Below, one piece after another: positions 48,524 through 59,911 of a stretch of DNA of 64,000 nucleotides. The stretch's first letter is position 1. Each line of letters opens with the position of its first letter. Both the position numbers and the translations under genes were made by a program. This DNA comes from Niallia taxi (GTDB taxonomy: Bacteria > Bacillota > Bacilli > Bacillales > Cytobacillaceae), in the NCBI RefSeq assembly GCF_032818155.1, contig NZ_CP102589.1, forward strand, positions 13,501-77,500, written 5' to 3'. The notes beneath the pieces were generated by a model that saw only the letters and a list, made by a program, of their open reading frames with translations, ran no database searches and was not told where the DNA came from.

Positions 48524-48553
48524 GAAAAGCGACACACCCCTATGCCGCTTTTC
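48524..48553 (-). other. Stem-loop between purF and purM
   Basis: GAAAAGCG / CGCTTTTC stem extended by three inner pairs, no T run. Possible mRNA processing or stability element inside the operon; function inferred. Confidence 0.4.
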
Positions 48554-48567
48554 ACTTCCTTCTACTA

Positions 48568-49980
48568 TTACACCTTTTCGTATGATTGCAGTGTAGGAGG
48601 ATAGATTTCTGTCGGGTATTTGCCAGTAAAGCAAGCTAAGCAGGAACCTCTAGTCTCGCCTTCTTCCGTTCTGCCAATAGCATCTACCATTCCCTCTGTG
48701 CTCAAGAAAATAAGAGAATCTGCACCAATGATTTCACGCAGTTCTTCCACTGAGTATTTAGAGGCGATCAGCTCTTCCTTCGTAGAAGTATCTATTCCGT
48801 AAAAGCATGGGTTTTTGATAGGCGGTGAACTAATCAGTACATGCACCTCTGTCGCACCTGCTTCACGAAGCATTGTCACGATTCTTCTGCTCGTTGTACC
48901 TCTCACGATAGAATCATCAACCATGATGACACGCTTTCCTTCGACAACACCACGGACTGCGGAAAGCTTCATTTTTACCCCTTGTTCACGCAATGTTTGT
49001 GATGGCTGAATAAAGGTACGGCCTACATACCTGTTCTTGATTAAGCCTAACTCATATGGAATGCCTGTTTCTTCCGCATAGCCGATAGCAGCAGAAATAC
49101 TGGAATCAGGAACACCTGTTACAACATCAGCCTCAATTGGAGCTTCAAAAGCAAGTCTTTTTCCAAGATTCTTCCTTGCAGTATGAACATTGATACCATT
49201 TATATTGCTGTCCGGTCTGGAGAAATACACATACTCCATCGTACACATTGCAATATTGGAAGCGACAGAGAACATCTCAGAGCGGAAACCATTATCGTCG
49301 ATGATTAACAGCTCTCCCGGCAGAACATCGCGGATAAATTCTGCACCGATAACATCAAATGCACATGTTTCTGATGCAACAACATAAGCATCTCCTAATT
49401 TCCCTAAGGAAAGCGGCCTCATGCCATTAGGATCAAGAGCAACCATTAACTCCGTCTCCGTCAAGATTAAGAACGCATATGCACCTTTAATCATTGTCAA
49501 CGCATTTTTCACTCTCTCATTGAAGGCATTGAAGCCTCCTCTTCTAATTAAATGTGCGAGCACTTCTGTATCAGAGCTGGTTTGAAAAATACTTCCTTGT
49601 GCTTCTAACTGACTCTTCAAAGCATTTGCGTTAACAAGATTACCATTGTGGGCAAGTGCCATGCTTCCACTTTGGAAATGGAACAGGAGGGGCTGGACGT
49701 TTTCATATCCTCCGCCCCCTGCTGTTGCATAACGAACGTGTCCGATTGCTGCTTTTCCTGTCAATTCCTTCATTGCTTCCTGTGTGAAGACCTCTGCAAC
49801 AAGACCTTCCCCTTTAATGCCTTTAAGCTTTTCGCCATCTGTTGCAACAATCCCAGTACCCTCTTGACCTCTGTGCTGCAGGCTGTGCAGGCCATAATAT
49901 GCTAGCTGAGCAGCATCTGTATGTCCCCAAACACCAAAGACTCCACATTCCTCATTTAACCCTCTTATTTCAGCAAGCAT
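48568..49980 (-). CDS. purF: Amidophosphoribosyltransferase PurF
   Basis: A 470-residue first enzyme of the pathway. The propeptide [11 protein letters not shown] precedes Cys12, the N-terminal nucleophile after processing (ECGVFGVWG). The PRPP site [17 protein letters not shown] is present, and further cysteines near the C-terminus fit the 4Fe-4S cluster of the Bacillus-type enzyme. It overlaps the purL end by 16 bases, so the two are translationally coupled. Confidence 0.97.
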   Translation of the reverse strand: MLAEIRGLNEECGVFGVWGHTDAAQLAYYGLHSLQHRGQEGTGIVATDGEKLKGIKGEGLVAEVFTQEAMKELTGKAAIGHVRYATAGGGGYENVQPLLFHFQSGSMALAHNGNLVNANALKSQLEAQGSIFQTSSDTEVLAHLIRRGGFNAFNERVKNALTMIKGAYAFLILTETELMVALDPNGMRPLSLGKLGDAYVVASETCAFDVIGAEFIRDVLPGELLIIDDNGFRSEMFSVASNIAMCTMEYVYFSRPDSNINGINVHTARKNLGKRLAFEAPIEADVVTGVPDSSISAAIGYAEETGIPYELGLIKNRYVGRTFIQPSQTLREQGVKMKLSAVRGVVEGKRVIMVDDSIVRGTTSRRIVTMLREAGATEVHVLISSPPIKNPCFYGIDTSTKEELIASKYSVEELREIIGADSLIFLSTEGMVDAIGRTEEGETRGSCLACFTGKYPTEIYPPTLQSYEKV

Positions 49981-52181
49981 GGAATTGCTCCTCTCCAGGC
50001 GGACTCTAACACTTCCACCTGTTCCTTAATCAGAATATTTTCCCCTTGGCTAATAGTAAGATTGTTATCATTTGTTACTTCTCCAATAAGTGCTGCAGGA
50101 ACTAAGCTTTCAAATTGCTCTTTGTTTTCCGGTTTAATAGAAAGCAAGAAACGAGATTGAGATTCACTGAATAATGCAGATACTGGGTTTCCTTTAAGAT
50201 CTAGCTTCGCACCTAATGAGTTAGGTCCAAACAAACTCTCCGCTGCAGCAACTGCCAAGCCGCCTTCTGCTAAATCATGTGCTGATTCAACAATGCCTGC
50301 TCTTATTGCCGTAAGAACAGCAGCCTGATGGCTCTTCTCTACTTCTAAATTTAATACAGGTGATTTACCAGAAATTGAACCTTCAAGCAGCTTTTGCAGC
50401 TCACTTCCACCAAATTCATCCTTCGTTTCACCTAGTACATAAATAAGGTCACCGCTCGCTTTAAAGCTTTGTGTTGTTATGTCCTTTGTATCTTTAATCA
50501 AACCAACCATACCGATTACTGGTGTTGGATAGATAGCTGTACCGTTTGTTTCATTGTATAAGGATACGTTACCGCCAATGACAGGAGCATTAAGTGCCAA
50601 GCATGCTTCACTAATTCCGTCAGCAGCCTTTTCAATTTGCCAGAAGATTTCCGGCTTCTCCGGATTTCCGAAGTTTAAGTTATCTGTTATAGCCAGCGGC
50701 TCTGCACCTGAGCAGACAATATTACGTGCTGCCTCTGCAACTGCAATTTTCCCGCCTGTTTCTGGATCAAGGTAAAGGTAACGAGCATTACAATCTGTCG
50801 TCATTGCCAATGCTTTTTTCGTTCCGCGGATACGAACAACAGCAGCGTCTGAACCAGGAGCAACAACAGTATTAGTACGGACCATATAATCATATTGGTC
50901 ATATACCCATTCCTTTGAAGCAATAGTTGGCTGCTTAAGCAGGCTGACTAGCGCTTCTCCATAATTCTCAACTGCTGGCACGGCATTTTCCATCGCTTGG
51001 AAATCACGGAAATACTGTGGCTCTGCTGATGGTTTATGATAAACAGGAGCATCCTCTGCCAAAGCATCTGCCGGTACATTTGCAACTACTTCACCTTTAT
51101 GAAGAAGTCGCAGCATTTTATCGTCTGTAACGACACCTATAGCAACAGCCTCTAAGTCATATTTATGGAATAGATCCTTGATTTCTTGCTCTCTGCCTTT
51201 TTTAACAACGATTAGCATACGTTCTTGAGATTCTGACAACATCATTTCATATGCTGTCATGCCAACTTCACGCTGTGGCACTAAATCAAGATTCATTTCG
51301 ATACCAGATCCAGCCTTGCTCGCCATTTCTGCACTTGAGCTTGCAAGCCCAGCTGCACCCATATCCTGAATACCAACTAATGCATCAGAGTGAATCAATT
51401 CCAAGCACGCCTCAAGTAACAGCTTCTCCATGAATGGATCACCAACTTGAACTGCTGGACGATTTTCATCTGAATTCTCTGTAAGCTCTTCAGAAGCAAA
51501 TGTCGCACCATGAATACCGTCACGACCTGTTTTTGCTCCTACATACATAACCGTATTACCAACACCATGCGCCTGGCCTTTTTTGATGTCTTCATGGTTG
51601 ATTAATCCAACACACATCGCATTTACAAGTGGGTTGCCTGCATAGGAAGCATCAAAGGCAATTTCTCCACCAACAGTCGGAATACCGATACAGTTTCCAT
51701 AGCCTGCAATACCTGCAACAACCTCTTCAAACAGATATTTCGTACGTGCATTATCAAGTTCGCCAAAACGAAGAGAGTTCAAAATTGCGATTGGTCTAGC
51801 TCCCATTGAGAACACATCACGAATGATTCCGCCAACTCCTGTTGCTGCTCCTTGATAAGGCTCGATAGCAGATGGATGGTTATGGCTTTCGATTTTGAAT
51901 GCCACCGCTTGCCCATCTCCAATGTCAACAATACCAGCACCTTCTCCAGGTCCCTGCAGCACTTGCGGGCCTGTTGTCGGGAACTTTCTTAATACCGGCT
52001 TAGAGTTTTTGTAGCTGCAATGCTCAGACCACATAACTGAAAACAGTCCAATTTCTGTGTAGTTAGGCTTTCGTCCAAGAATTTTTTCGACCATTGCGAA
52101 TTCTTCGTCCGTAACACCCATTTGTTTGTAAATTTCTTCTGACTTAATTTGTTCTGGACTTGGCTCAAGCATTAACGACAT
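49965..52181 (-). CDS. purL: FGAM synthase subunit PurL
   Basis: A 738-residue large catalytic subunit of the three-part PurSLQ FGAM synthase of Gram-positive bacteria. [39 protein letters not shown] and [10 protein letters not shown] are family motifs. Start ATG 52181 with GGAGGG upstream, overlapping the purQ end by 17 bases; the longer frame to 52238 lies inside purQ. Confidence 0.97.
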   Translation of the reverse strand: MSLMLEPSPEQIKSEEIYKQMGVTDEEFAMVEKILGRKPNYTEIGLFSVMWSEHCSYKNSKPVLRKFPTTGPQVLQGPGEGAGIVDIGDGQAVAFKIESHNHPSAIEPYQGAATGVGGIIRDVFSMGARPIAILNSLRFGELDNARTKYLFEEVVAGIAGYGNCIGIPTVGGEIAFDASYAGNPLVNAMCVGLINHEDIKKGQAHGVGNTVMYVGAKTGRDGIHGATFASEELTENSDENRPAVQVGDPFMEKLLLEACLELIHSDALVGIQDMGAAGLASSSAEMASKAGSGIEMNLDLVPQREVGMTAYEMMLSESQERMLIVVKKGREQEIKDLFHKYDLEAVAIGVVTDDKMLRLLHKGEVVANVPADALAEDAPVYHKPSAEPQYFRDFQAMENAVPAVENYGEALVSLLKQPTIASKEWVYDQYDYMVRTNTVVAPGSDAAVVRIRGTKKALAMTTDCNARYLYLDPETGGKIAVAEAARNIVCSGAEPLAITDNLNFGNPEKPEIFWQIEKAADGISEACLALNAPVIGGNVSLYNETNGTAIYPTPVIGMVGLIKDTKDITTQSFKASGDLIYVLGETKDEFGGSELQKLLEGSISGKSPVLNLEVEKSHQAAVLTAIRAGIVESAHDLAEGGLAVAAAESLFGPNSLGAKLDLKGNPVSALFSESQSRFLLSIKPENKEQFESLVPAALIGEVTNDNNLTISQGENILIKEQVEVLESAWRGAIPCLLK

Positions 52182-52851
52182 TTGCTTCCCTCCACTGTTT
52201 AACGATTGATTGGAAAATTTTAAGACCATCTGCTCCACCTAAAAGCTCATCTACTGCTCTCTCTGGATGTGGCATCATACCAAGAACATTTCCTTTTTCA
52301 TTCGTGATACCTGCAATATTATCTAAGCTTCCATTCGGATTTGTGCCATTATATGTGAATACAATTTGCTTATTTTCCTGTAATCTAGCTAATGTTTCCT
52401 CATCACAATAGTAGTTTCCTTCACCATGTGCGATTGGGACAGTAATAACTTCCTGTTCTTTGTAAGCATTTGAGAACATTGTGTTGCTATTTTCCACCTT
52501 TAATTCAACAGGACGGCAGATAAACTTCAAGTTGTCATTTCTTCTCATTGCTCCTGGCAAAAGCCCAGCTTCAAGTAAAATTTGAAATCCATTACATACT
52601 CCCAATACTGGTTTTCCAGCTTCAGCTGCTTTTACAACTTCCTTCATAACATTGCTGAATCTTGCAATGGCGCCAGTTCGGAGATAATCACCGTATGAGA
52701 ATCCGCCAGGCAGTAAAATTCCGTCATAACCTTCCAAGCTATTTGCGTCATGCCATACGTATTCTGCTTCTTCTCCCAATTCATCCGTTATTGCGTGTAA
52801 CATATCGACATCACAATTGGACCCTGGAAATACGACTACCGCGAATTTCAC
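52165..52851 (-). CDS. purQ: FGAM synthase glutaminase subunit PurQ
   Basis: A 228-residue class I glutamine amidotransferase. [26 protein letters not shown], nucleophile Cys in [11 protein letters not shown], and [13 protein letters not shown] with catalytic His/Glu are present. It overlaps purS by four bases (ATGA). Confidence 0.97.
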   Translation of the reverse strand: MKFAVVVFPGSNCDVDMLHAITDELGEEAEYVWHDANSLEGYDGILLPGGFSYGDYLRTGAIARFSNVMKEVVKAAEAGKPVLGVCNGFQILLEAGLLPGAMRRNDNLKFICRPVELKVENSNTMFSNAYKEQEVITVPIAHGEGNYYCDEETLARLQENKQIVFTYNGTNPNGSLDNIAGITNEKGNVLGMMPHPERAVDELLGGADGLKIFQSIVKQWREANVVNA

Positions 52852-53102
52852 TGTGCAACAACCTCCTCAACCTCATACGTGTAATCTTCAATTACCGTGT
52901 TAGCCAATAGCTTTTCACACATTTCCTTTACAAGCTCATCAACATTTCTATCAGACTTTTCTAAAGTAAGCTCTAAGTACTTTCCAATGCGGACATCATT
53001 TACTTCTTGATAGTTAAGTGAATGAAGAGACCCTTTCACTGCATTTCCTTGTGGATCTAAAACACTTTCTCTTAATGTGATATATACTTTAACTTTAAAC
53101 AT
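52848..53102 (-). CDS. purS: FGAM synthase subunit PurS
   Basis: An 84-residue subunit needed for the PurL-PurQ complex ([27 protein letters not shown]...). It overlaps purC by eight bases and purQ by four. Confidence 0.96.
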   Translation of the reverse strand: MFKVKVYITLRESVLDPQGNAVKGSLHSLNYQEVNDVRIGKYLELTLEKSDRNVDELVKEMCEKLLANTVIEDYTYEVEEVVAQ

Positions 53103-53814
53103 GCTGTTTTCCCCCTAATCTTGCTAGAATATTCTCATATGCTTCTGTCAAATTCCCTAAATCGCGACGAAATACATCCTTATCCAATTTCGCATTTGTC
53201 TCTATGTCCCATAAGCGGCATGTGTCAGGAGAAACCTCATCTGCTAGCATTATCTCTCCGTTTGCATCCTTACCAAATTCAAGCTTAAAATCAATAAGAC
53301 GAATGCCAAGTTCTGCAAAGAAAGCACTTAACGCTTTATTTACTTCAAGGGCGTTTTTTTTCAATATTGCAACTTCTTCTTTTGTCGCAAGCTTAAGCTC
53401 TTCTATGTGATCCTCTGTCATAATTGGATCTCCTAGAGAGTCATCCTTATAATAGAATTCAACAAGAGGCTTTGATAATGGCTGCCCCTCTTTTATTCCT
53501 AATCTTTTTGAGAAGCTTCCTGCAGCTAAGTTCCGTACAACAACTTCTAATGGAATGATTGTTACTTTTTTTACTAACTGCTCTGTTTCTGACAACTTTT
53601 CTATAAAGTGGGATTCTATCCCTAAATCCTTTAGCTTCAAAAATAGCAAGCTAGTAATCTCATTATTTAAACGGCCTTTGCCAGTGATATTTGCCTTCTT
53701 CTCACCGTTGAACGCTGTTGCTGAATCTTTGTATTCCAGCCACACGATATTTTCGTCAGACGTTCCATAAACTCTTTTTGCCTTTCCTTCGTACAATAAA
53801 GCTCTCTTTTCCAT
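53095..53814 (-). CDS. purC: SAICAR synthetase PurC
   Basis: A 239-residue ATP-dependent ligase joining aspartate to CAIR. LLYEGKAKRVY, EVVVRNLAAGSFSKRLG, LIDFKLEFGKD and LADEVSPDTCRLWD are typical. A large stem-loop lies between purB and this gene. Confidence 0.96.
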   Translation of the reverse strand: MEKRALLYEGKAKRVYGTSDENIVWLEYKDSATAFNGEKKANITGKGRLNNEITSLLFLKLKDLGIESHFIEKLSETEQLVKKVTIIPLEVVVRNLAAGSFSKRLGIKEGQPLSKPLVEFYYKDDSLGDPIMTEDHIEELKLATKEEVAILKKNALEVNKALSAFFAELGIRLIDFKLEFGKDANGEIMLADEVSPDTCRLWDIETNAKLDKDVFRRDLGNLTEAYENILARLGGKQHV

Positions 53815-53886
53815 TTGAAGAGTCTCCTTATCAAAAAAATTAGGGATAAAACGAATGTAAGCTTATCTAGTAATTTCAGGGTTATT

Positions 53887-53918
53887 GGCATAAAAGCGCC
53901 AAAAGGTGCTTTTATGCC
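53887..53918 (-). other. Large stem-loop between purB and purC
   Basis: A 14-bp stem with one A-C mismatch (GGCATAAAAGCACC / GGCGCTTTTATGCC) closed by TTTT, without a following T run. It could be a processing or stability element setting the relative level of purEKB and downstream mRNA. Confidence 0.5.
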
Positions 53919-53925
53919 ATATATA

Positions 53926-55218
53926 TTAAAGTCCCAGTCTGTTGAAGATTGTATCCACATGCTTAATGTGGAAATGGTAATCAAAGCAATCGTCAATTTC
54001 TTCTTTATTCAATTTAGCTGAAATGATAGAGTCACCTTCAACCAATTCACGGAAAGGAACTTGCTTTTCCCATGATTCCATTGCTCTTGGCTGAACTGTG
54101 TCATATGCCTCTTCTCTTGTAAGTCCTTTATCAATTAAAGCCAACAACACACGTTGAGAATAAATTAATCCTAAAGTACGATCCATGTTACGCTTCATAT
54201 TCTCAGGGAATACAGTCAAGTTTTTAACGATATTGCTGAATCTGTTCAACATATAGTTGATGGCAATTGTTGCGTCCGGAAGAATAATTCTCTCAGCAGA
54301 AGAATGGGAGATATCTCTTTCATGCCATAGCGGAACATTTTCATAAGCAGTCATCATATAGCCGCGGATAACACGAGCAAGACCTGCCATATTTTCAGAA
54401 CCGATTGGATTACGCTTATGCGGCATTGCCGAAGAGCCTTTTTGGCCTTTAGCAAAGAACTCTTCCACTTCTCTTGTTTCACTCTTTTGCAGTCCGCGAA
54501 TCTCAACAGCAAACTTTTCAATGGATGTTGCAATCAAAGCAATTGATGCCATATATTCCGCATGACGGTCACGCTGTAATGTTTGTGTGGAAATCGGTGC
54601 TGGTTGAAGCCCTAATTGCTCACATACATATTGCTCAACAAAAGGATCGATATTGGCATATGTTCCAACCGCTCCTGAAATCTTTCCAAATTCAACACCT
54701 GCAGCAGCAGTCTTAAAGCGTTCTAAATTACGCTTCATTTCCTCATGCCATAGTGCAAGCTTTAAACCAAATGTTGTCGGTTCAGCATGGACACCGTGTG
54801 TGCGCCCCATCATTACTGTGTATTTATGTTCAATTGCTTTATTTTTCAGGACTTCAATAAAGTTTTCCAAGTCTTTCAAAATGATTTCATTAGCCTGTCT
54901 AATTAAGTAAGATAATGCAGTATCCACAACATCTGTTGAAGTTAGGCCGTAATGAACCCATTTTCGCTCTTCTCCCAATGTTTCCGAAACAGCTCTTGTA
55001 AATGCAACAACATCATGGCGTGTATCTTGCTCAATTTCTTGAATACGTGCAATGTCAAAGGATGCATTTTCACGAATTTTTTTAACGTCTTCTTCAGGAA
55101 TTTCTCCTAGCTTTACCCATGCTTCACATGCTAGAATCTCCACTTCAAGCCATGCTTGAAAACGATTTTGTTCAGTCCAAATATTTCCCATTTCTGGTCT
55201 TGTATAACGATCGATCAT
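53926..55218 (-). CDS. purB: Adenylosuccinate lyase PurB
   Basis: A 430-residue fumarase-superfamily enzyme acting at two steps (SAICAR to AICAR, and adenylosuccinate to AMP). [30 protein letters not shown] and the signature [17 protein letters not shown] with catalytic Ser are present. Two bases separate it from the purK stop region. Confidence 0.97.
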   Translation of the reverse strand: MIDRYTRPEMGNIWTEQNRFQAWLEVEILACEAWVKLGEIPEEDVKKIRENASFDIARIQEIEQDTRHDVVAFTRAVSETLGEERKWVHYGLTSTDVVDTALSYLIRQANEIILKDLENFIEVLKNKAIEHKYTVMMGRTHGVHAEPTTFGLKLALWHEEMKRNLERFKTAAAGVEFGKISGAVGTYANIDPFVEQYVCEQLGLQPAPISTQTLQRDRHAEYMASIALIATSIEKFAVEIRGLQKSETREVEEFFAKGQKGSSAMPHKRNPIGSENMAGLARVIRGYMMTAYENVPLWHERDISHSSAERIILPDATIAINYMLNRFSNIVKNLTVFPENMKRNMDRTLGLIYSQRVLLALIDKGLTREEAYDTVQPRAMESWEKQVPFRELVEGDSIISAKLNKEEIDDCFDYHFHIKHVDTIFNRLGL

Positions 55219-55221
55219 TTC

Positions 55222-56376
55222 TTATCCTCCGATTTTTTCTGTTTGCAGGCTCCAAATATTAGACCTGTCTATTTCATCAAGGGCAATTTCGACAGAAGAA
55301 CGCAGTAATGTTGCGTGCCCCATCTTGCGCTTTTCTTTTGGTTCTTGTTTCCCGTAAAGGTGAACTTTCCAGTCTTGCAGTTCAGGAAGTTTATCGATAA
55401 TAGGAGCTTGATGTTCACCTAATATATTAACCATAACTGCTGGTCTCAATAACTTTGTGCTTCCAAGAGGCACTCCGCATATTGCTCTAATATGCTGCTC
55501 AAATTGAGAGGTTTCACATGCTTCTATTGTATAATGCCCTGAATTATGTGGTCTTGGCGCTAATTCATTGATATAGATATCATCATTACTGCATAAGAAC
55601 ATTTCAACTGCCAATGTCCCGACAAGCTGCAGATGTTCTGCAATGATTCCTGCCTTCTCTATTGCATTCTCTTTCGCATCGTCGCTTATTCTTGCAGGTA
55701 CAATAGATTCATGAAGGATATTATGGATATGAATGTTTTCACTTACTGGAAATACAGCACTCTCCCCATTGGTTCCTCTTGTCACAATCACAGAAATTTC
55801 TTTTTCAAATGGAATCCACTTTTCAAGAACACATCTGCCACTTGTTAGAAGCTTTGCTGCTTCCTTCACCTCATTAATGGTACGGATAACATATTGTCCT
55901 TTACCATCGTAGCCTCCGCGTGCTGTTTTCAAAACAGCTGGATAGCCTAATGTCGTAAGTGCTGCTTCCAAATCTTCTGCATTCTCAATTACTTCAAATG
56001 GAGCAACCTTAACTCCCGCTTGTTGAATTGCCTGTTTTTCGCTAATCCTGTCCTGCGTTATTTCCAACACCGAAGATCCTTGTGGCACATATGCGTTTGT
56101 TTGAAGCCAATCCAAGCCTTCTGCATCAATATTTTCAAATTCATATGTGATAACATCGCTTATTTGTGCCAGTTGCTGTATGCCTGCCATACTGTTATAA
56201 GCATCGACGATCTTATAATCAGCAACTTGGCCGCACGGTGAGTCTTCTGTTGGATCCAATACTGCAATTCGATATCCTTGCGCCTTCGCAGCCAATGCCA
56301 TCATTCTGCCTAATTGCCCACCACCAATTATACCAATAGTTTGACCTGGGAGAATCACTGAGTTAGACAAGTTCAT
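55222..56376 (-). CDS. purK: N5-carboxyaminoimidazole ribonucleotide synthase PurK
   Basis: A 384-residue ATP-grasp enzyme. [37 protein letters not shown], and [26 protein letters not shown] are family motifs. It overlaps purE by 14 bases; ATG 56376 with GGAAAG upstream is chosen over the adjacent GTG. Confidence 0.96.
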   Translation of the reverse strand: MNLSNSVILPGQTIGIIGGGQLGRMMALAAKAQGYRIAVLDPTEDSPCGQVADYKIVDAYNSMAGIQQLAQISDVITYEFENIDAEGLDWLQTNAYVPQGSSVLEITQDRISEKQAIQQAGVKVAPFEVIENAEDLEAALTTLGYPAVLKTARGGYDGKGQYVIRTINEVKEAAKLLTSGRCVLEKWIPFEKEISVIVTRGTNGESAVFPVSENIHIHNILHESIVPARISDDAKENAIEKAGIIAEHLQLVGTLAVEMFLCSNDDIYINELAPRPHNSGHYTIEACETSQFEQHIRAICGVPLGSTKLLRPAVMVNILGEHQAPIIDKLPELQDWKVHLYGKQEPKEKRKMGHATLLRSSVEIALDEIDRSNIWSLQTEKIGG

Positions 56377-56851
56377 CACTACTTTCCATAACCTCGTTTC
56401 TTGTTTTTTCTCTCATTGAGGCAATTCTTTCGGCTAATTCCGGGTCAAAAGCTGCTATTATCTGTGCTGCAAGCAATCCGGCATTCGTAGCACCGGCTTT
56501 GCCGATTGCCACTGTTGCAACAGGAACACCGCCAGGCATCTGAACAATGGATAATAGGGAGTCAAGACCGTTTAATGCTCGTGATTGAACAGGAACGCCA
56601 ATAACAGGTAACGTTGTTTTAGCTGCAACCATTCCTGGTAAGTGAGCTGCACCTCCTGCACCTGCAATAATAGCACGTAACCCGCGCTCTCTTGCACTCT
56701 CTGCATATTCAAACATTAAATCTGGAGTGCGGTGTGCAGATACAACCTTCTTTTCATAACTCACTTCCAGCATATCTAAAATGTCACAGGCATGCTTCAT
56801 TGTTTCCCAGTCTGATTTGCTTCCCATAATAACGCCAACTTGAGCAGTCAT
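56363..56851 (-). CDS. purE: N5-carboxyaminoimidazole ribonucleotide mutase PurE
   Basis: A 162-residue class I Pur[31 protein letters not shown] and [17 protein letters not shown] are diagnostic. First gene of the pur operon, behind a guanine riboswitch and its terminator. Confidence 0.97.
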   Translation of the reverse strand: MTAQVGVIMGSKSDWETMKHACDILDMLEVSYEKKVVSAHRTPDLMFEYAESARERGLRAIIAGAGGAAHLPGMVAAKTTLPVIGVPVQSRALNGLDSLLSIVQMPGGVPVATVAIGKAGATNAGLLAAQIIAAFDPELAERIASMREKTRNEVMESSDELV

Positions 56852-56878
56852 ATTTCGCCTCCTGAATTATTACATATA

Positions 56879-56932
56879 AAAAGCCCTGCCAGATGCTTCT
56901 ACTACAAGAGAGAAAGCACCCGTCCAGAGCTT
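56879..56932 (-). terminator. Riboswitch expression-platform terminator before purE
   Basis: Arms AGCTCTGGACGGGTGCTTTC and GAAGCATCTGGCAGGGCT fold into a long, imperfect hairpin followed by T5. It lies between the aptamer and purE, as in guanine-responsive attenuation. Confidence 0.8.
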
Positions 56933-56992
56933 AAATAATCTGAAAAGATTGGGAAATTCCCCCAAACTGTTCTGCTGGCGTTATGGCTTTCC

Positions 56993-57058
56993 CTCATAGT
57001 CCGGCCGTTCTCGGCAGCCAGGTAGAAACGTATGGGCCATATTCCCATTATATATGAG
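56993..57058 (-). ncRNA. Guanine-type purine riboswitch aptamer
   Basis: Read on the minus strand: P1 CTCAT...ATGAG, conserved ATATAATGGGAATATGGCC, J2/3 GTTTCTACC, P3 GGCTGCCG / CGGCCGG and J3/1 GACTATG. The C in GACTATG (position 74 of the family numbering) indicates guanine/hypoxanthine rather than adenine specificity. It lies in the purE leader; ligand binding would favour the downstream terminator and lower pur expression. Confidence 0.94.
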
Positions 57059-57108
57059 GGCTATTAAATTATTGGTTAGTCATTTCTAATATTCATTAAC
57101 TCAATACC

Positions 57109-57138
57109 ATATTAACAAGCATTTTCACCTGTTGTCAA
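57109..57138 (-). promoter_or_regulatory. Promoter of the pur operon
   Basis: Minus strand TTGACA (57138-57133), 18-base spacer, TAATAT (57114-57109), giving a leader that contains the whole riboswitch. Confidence 0.75.
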
Positions 57139-57142
57139 CACA

Positions 57143-57186
57143 AAAATCGAACAATTATACTAATATCATATTTATTGTTCGGAATT
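57143..57186. promoter_or_regulatory. Inverted PurBox pair (PurR operator)
   Basis: AAAATCGAACAAT (57143-57155) and, on the other strand, AATTCCGAACAAT (57186-57174) match the Bacillus PurBox AWWWCCGAACWWT in inverted orientation, with 18 bases between the cores, just upstream of the pur -35. PurR with PRPP sensing is expected to act here. Confidence 0.85.
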
Positions 57187-57383
57187 TACCCTTCCTGCTG
57201 CACTGCTTCAAAAATAACTTGGCTTGCTACAGGCTCATATGATTTTTGTCCATTTACAATTGTTTCTTTAAAGATAGGTTTCTCTATTCTTCTCACTGGA
57301 GTGTAGCCTTCCTTTTGAATCCTATCTAAACACTCGCTAATTGTTTCCGTTTCTAGCACTTCAAACTTCATCTTTTTGCCCAT
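57186..57383 (-). CDS. yebG: NETI-motif protein (YebG)
   Basis: A 65-residue protein with the NETI-type motif region ([35 protein letters not shown]). Function unknown. The start ATG 57383 follows AGAGAGGA at about ten bases and overlaps the yebE end by about 20 bases; ATG 57371 is an alternative. Order yebE-yebG-purE is the same as in B. subtilis. Confidence 0.85.
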   Translation of the reverse strand: MGKKMKFEVLETETISECLDRIQKEGYTPVRRIEKPIFKETIVNGQKSYEPVASQVIFEAVQQEG

Positions 57384-57921
57384 TAAATAATTTTCCTCTC
57401 TTAACACTTTTTACCCAGAAACCGCCATGTATCGTCTTCGGCTCATAGGCAATGATAAACGCTTTTGGATCCAAAGTTTTAATCGTATCATAAAGTTTAA
57501 GCTCATATTTTCGCGGCGACAGAATTTGCAGAGCCATCCTGTCTCCTTCCAACCCGTGTGCAGCCCAGCTCGTAACTCCATAACCCTTTTCTCGTAAGGC
57601 TTTCGGTAAATCTCTGTCATATTCTTTCGTAATGACATTAACTGTTATGTATCCCAAAGCCAGCTTCTCTTCTATTTTCATACCTACAATAACACCAATA
57701 CCATATCCTACTGCATATGCTATTAAATTTTGTATCTGATCGAGATTATCCAAAACCAGACCGAGTCCAATTACATAAATGACCACTTCTATCATACTGA
57801 TAAAGGCAGCCATATATCTTTGCCCCTTTAATGTCAATATCATCCTTATTGTAAAAAAAGACACATATACAATATTGATGACTAATATGATTACGACCAT
57901 TGTAACACTGTTCTCCAGCAT
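57361..57921 (-). CDS. yebE: UPF0316/DUF2179 membrane protein (YebE)
   Basis: A 186-residue protein with three hydrophobic segments at about 7-27, 38-58 and 62-80 and a C-terminal DUF2179 domain ([46 protein letters not shown]). The DUF2179 fold is shared with YitT-type proteins. Start ATG 57921 with GGGTGATGG; the in-frame TTG at 57942 is weaker. Role unknown. Confidence 0.88.
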   Translation of the reverse strand: MLENSVTMVVIILVINIVYVSFFTIRMILTLKGQRYMAAFISMIEVVIYVIGLGLVLDNLDQIQNLIAYAVGYGIGVIVGMKIEEKLALGYITVNVITKEYDRDLPKALREKGYGVTSWAAHGLEGDRMALQILSPRKYELKLYDTIKTLDPKAFIIAYEPKTIHGGFWVKSVKRGKLFNGQKDEV

Positions 57922-58031
57922 TAATCCATCACCCTTTTTCAACGTATAGTTTTGCGTTTCTTTTTATAATTGCCTTTATTTTTAATTGTAAACAAATCTC
58001 TTCCTATTATATGTTGGAGTAACAAAAATAG

Positions 58032-58070
58032 AAAAGGCTTAAAAGGAAAATCTCCTCTTAAGCCTTTTTA
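58032..58070. terminator. Terminator after the second sugar ABC operon
   Basis: AAAAAGGCTTAA / TTAAGCCTTTT arms with partial inner pairing, A/T tracts on both sides. Confidence 0.88.
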
Positions 58071-58085
58071 GGTTATTTATTATTA

Positions 58086-58916
58086 TTACTTCAATCCAGA
58101 AACATTGAAGCCTTGCAAAATATACTTCTGAAAAACTAGAAATACAATAATAATGGGAATAATCATGAAGGTTGAGCCTGCCATTTGCAAGGCATAATTA
58201 CTTGCATATTGCCCTTTTAGCAGCTGCAGCCCGATAGAAAGTGTATAATATTTTTCATCATTGGCGACAATTAACGGCCATAGGAATGAATTCCAAGCGC
58301 CAATAAAGGTTAATATGCCTTGCACTGCAAGAACAGGGCGCGATACAGGAAGAACTATCCTCCAAAAGATTTTCCACTCACTAGCACCATCCAGCCTCGC
58401 TGCTTCAAACATTTCATTTGATATTGTAGACATAAATTGCCGAAACAGAAATATTCCAAATGCACCTACTAAACCAGGAAGGACAATTCCTGCCATTGTA
58501 TTCGTTAATCCCATCGCATTCAAGATTAAATACACCGGAATCATTGTAACTTGACCAGGGATCATCATCGTCGCAAGCACTAAATAGAAAAGAAAGTTTT
58601 TTCCTTTGAACTTATATTTGGCAAAACCGAAACCTGCCATCGCATTAAGGAAAAGTCCTCCAAACGAACAAATAACGATAATCATTGTGTTCTTAAAATA
58701 AACAAAAAAATTAAAAGCAGAGAATAGTTCTTTAAAATTACCTATAGTGGGATCCTGCGGCAAAATCGTTGGTGGAAACTGCATAATCTCTGTGTCCGTT
58801 TTCAGTGAGGATAACACCATCCAAATGAAAGGAAGCACCATTAGTATACCGCCTATTGCAAGAATGATGGCAACAATCCATTTGGCAGCCTTCGTTTTTT
58901 TATGTGCTGTATGCAT
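58086..58916 (-). CDS. Sugar ABC transporter permease (MalG type), second system
   Basis: A 276-residue CUT1-family permease with six hydrophobic segments, EAA loop NEMFEAARLDGASEWKIFWR and the C-terminal QKYILQGFNVSGLK. AGGAGGGG precedes the ATG. Last gene of the operon binding protein-MalF-MalG; no ATPase gene is adjacent. Confidence 0.9.
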   Translation of the reverse strand: MHTAHKKTKAAKWIVAIILAIGGILMVLPFIWMVLSSLKTDTEIMQFPPTILPQDPTIGNFKELFSAFNFFVYFKNTMIIVICSFGGLFLNAMAGFGFAKYKFKGKNFLFYLVLATMMIPGQVTMIPVYLILNAMGLTNTMAGIVLPGLVGAFGIFLFRQFMSTISNEMFEAARLDGASEWKIFWRIVLPVSRPVLAVQGILTFIGAWNSFLWPLIVANDEKYYTLSIGLQLLKGQYASNYALQMAGSTFMIIPIIIVFLVFQKYILQGFNVSGLK

Positions 58917-58933
58917 TTTCTCCCCTCCTATAT

Positions 58934-59821
58934 TTAGTCCTCATTTTTCACCTTTTGCATACGAAATTGAATTAATGTCACAATTATAATCGCTATAAAT
59001 AATAGGAAAGATCCTGCTGCTGCATAGCCGAATTTACTGAATTGAAAGCCATTGCGATAAATAAACAACGATACAGATGTAGTACTATCGAGAGGTCCTC
59101 CGTTCGTCATAATAAACGGTTCCTCAAAGAACTGCAGCCAGCCTATGATTGTCGTGACCGTCACAAAAAAGATGGCGAATTTCAGCATAGGCACTGTAAT
59201 CTTGAAAAGTTGCTGCCACTTATTAGCACCATCTAACGAAGCTGCCTCATAATACGCTTTTGGAATACCTTGAAGAGCTGCCAAAAATATAATCATATTT
59301 GTTCCAATTGCCCGCCATAGTGCTAATATGATTAAGGAAATTTTAGCAATAACCGGATGCTGCAGCCACGGGACTGCAGGGATATCTGCCAATGATAACA
59401 AATAATTAAGAAAGCCAAAGCTGGGATTATATAAATAGCTCCACACGACAGCTACAGCAACAACATTTGTAATAGATGGAGTATAAAAAATCAGCCGAAA
59501 AAACTGAAAAAATCTATTCTCGCCGAAATTGATTAACACAGCTATTCCTAAGGAGCATGTAATCACGAGCGGAACACCAATAACTACATAAAATAATGTA
59601 TTACCAATAGATTTTAAAAAGATAGGGTCTGTCAAAATATCTATATAATTATCTATACCAACAAAATTAATTTGCGACCAATCCGCCAAACCTACTAAGC
59701 TAATGTCTGTAAAACTTATTACAAAAGCTACTACAATAGGTATTAAAGAAAACATCATTAATAAAAGTAAGGCAGGAGATATGAATAAATAAGGTGCCCT
59801 TTTATTTACAAAATTCCTCAT
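58934..59821 (-). CDS. Sugar ABC transporter permease (MalF type), second system
   Basis: A 295-residue CUT1-family permease with six hydrophobic segments and EAA loop KAYYEAASLDGANKWQQLFK. It follows the binding-protein gene after a large hairpin. AAGGGAG lies upstream of the ATG. Confidence 0.9.
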   Translation of the reverse strand: MRNFVNKRAPYLFISPALLLLMMFSLIPIVVAFVISFTDISLVGLADWSQINFVGIDNYIDILTDPIFLKSIGNTLFYVVIGVPLVITCSLGIAVLINFGENRFFQFFRLIFYTPSITNVVAVAVVWSYLYNPSFGFLNYLLSLADIPAVPWLQHPVIAKISLIILALWRAIGTNMIIFLAALQGIPKAYYEAASLDGANKWQQLFKITVPMLKFAIFFVTVTTIIGWLQFFEEPFIMTNGGPLDSTTSVSLFIYRNGFQFSKFGYAAAGSFLLFIAIIIVTLIQFRMQKVKNED

Positions 59822-59845
59822 ATACTAGCACTCCCTTTTGTTAAG

Positions 59846-59906
59846 GAAAAGAGGGGGTTTTAAACTGCTGCTAATTACAGCTTTCCTGTCTAAACCACCC
59901 TCTTTC
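59846..59906 (-). terminator. Attenuator-like hairpin between binding protein and permeases
   Basis: GAAAGAGGGTGGTTTA and TAAAACCCCCTCTTTTC arms pair at the ends of a 60-base structure followed by a short T4. It would let only part of the transcripts reach the permease genes. Confidence 0.6.
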
Positions 59907-59911
59907 ATCCA

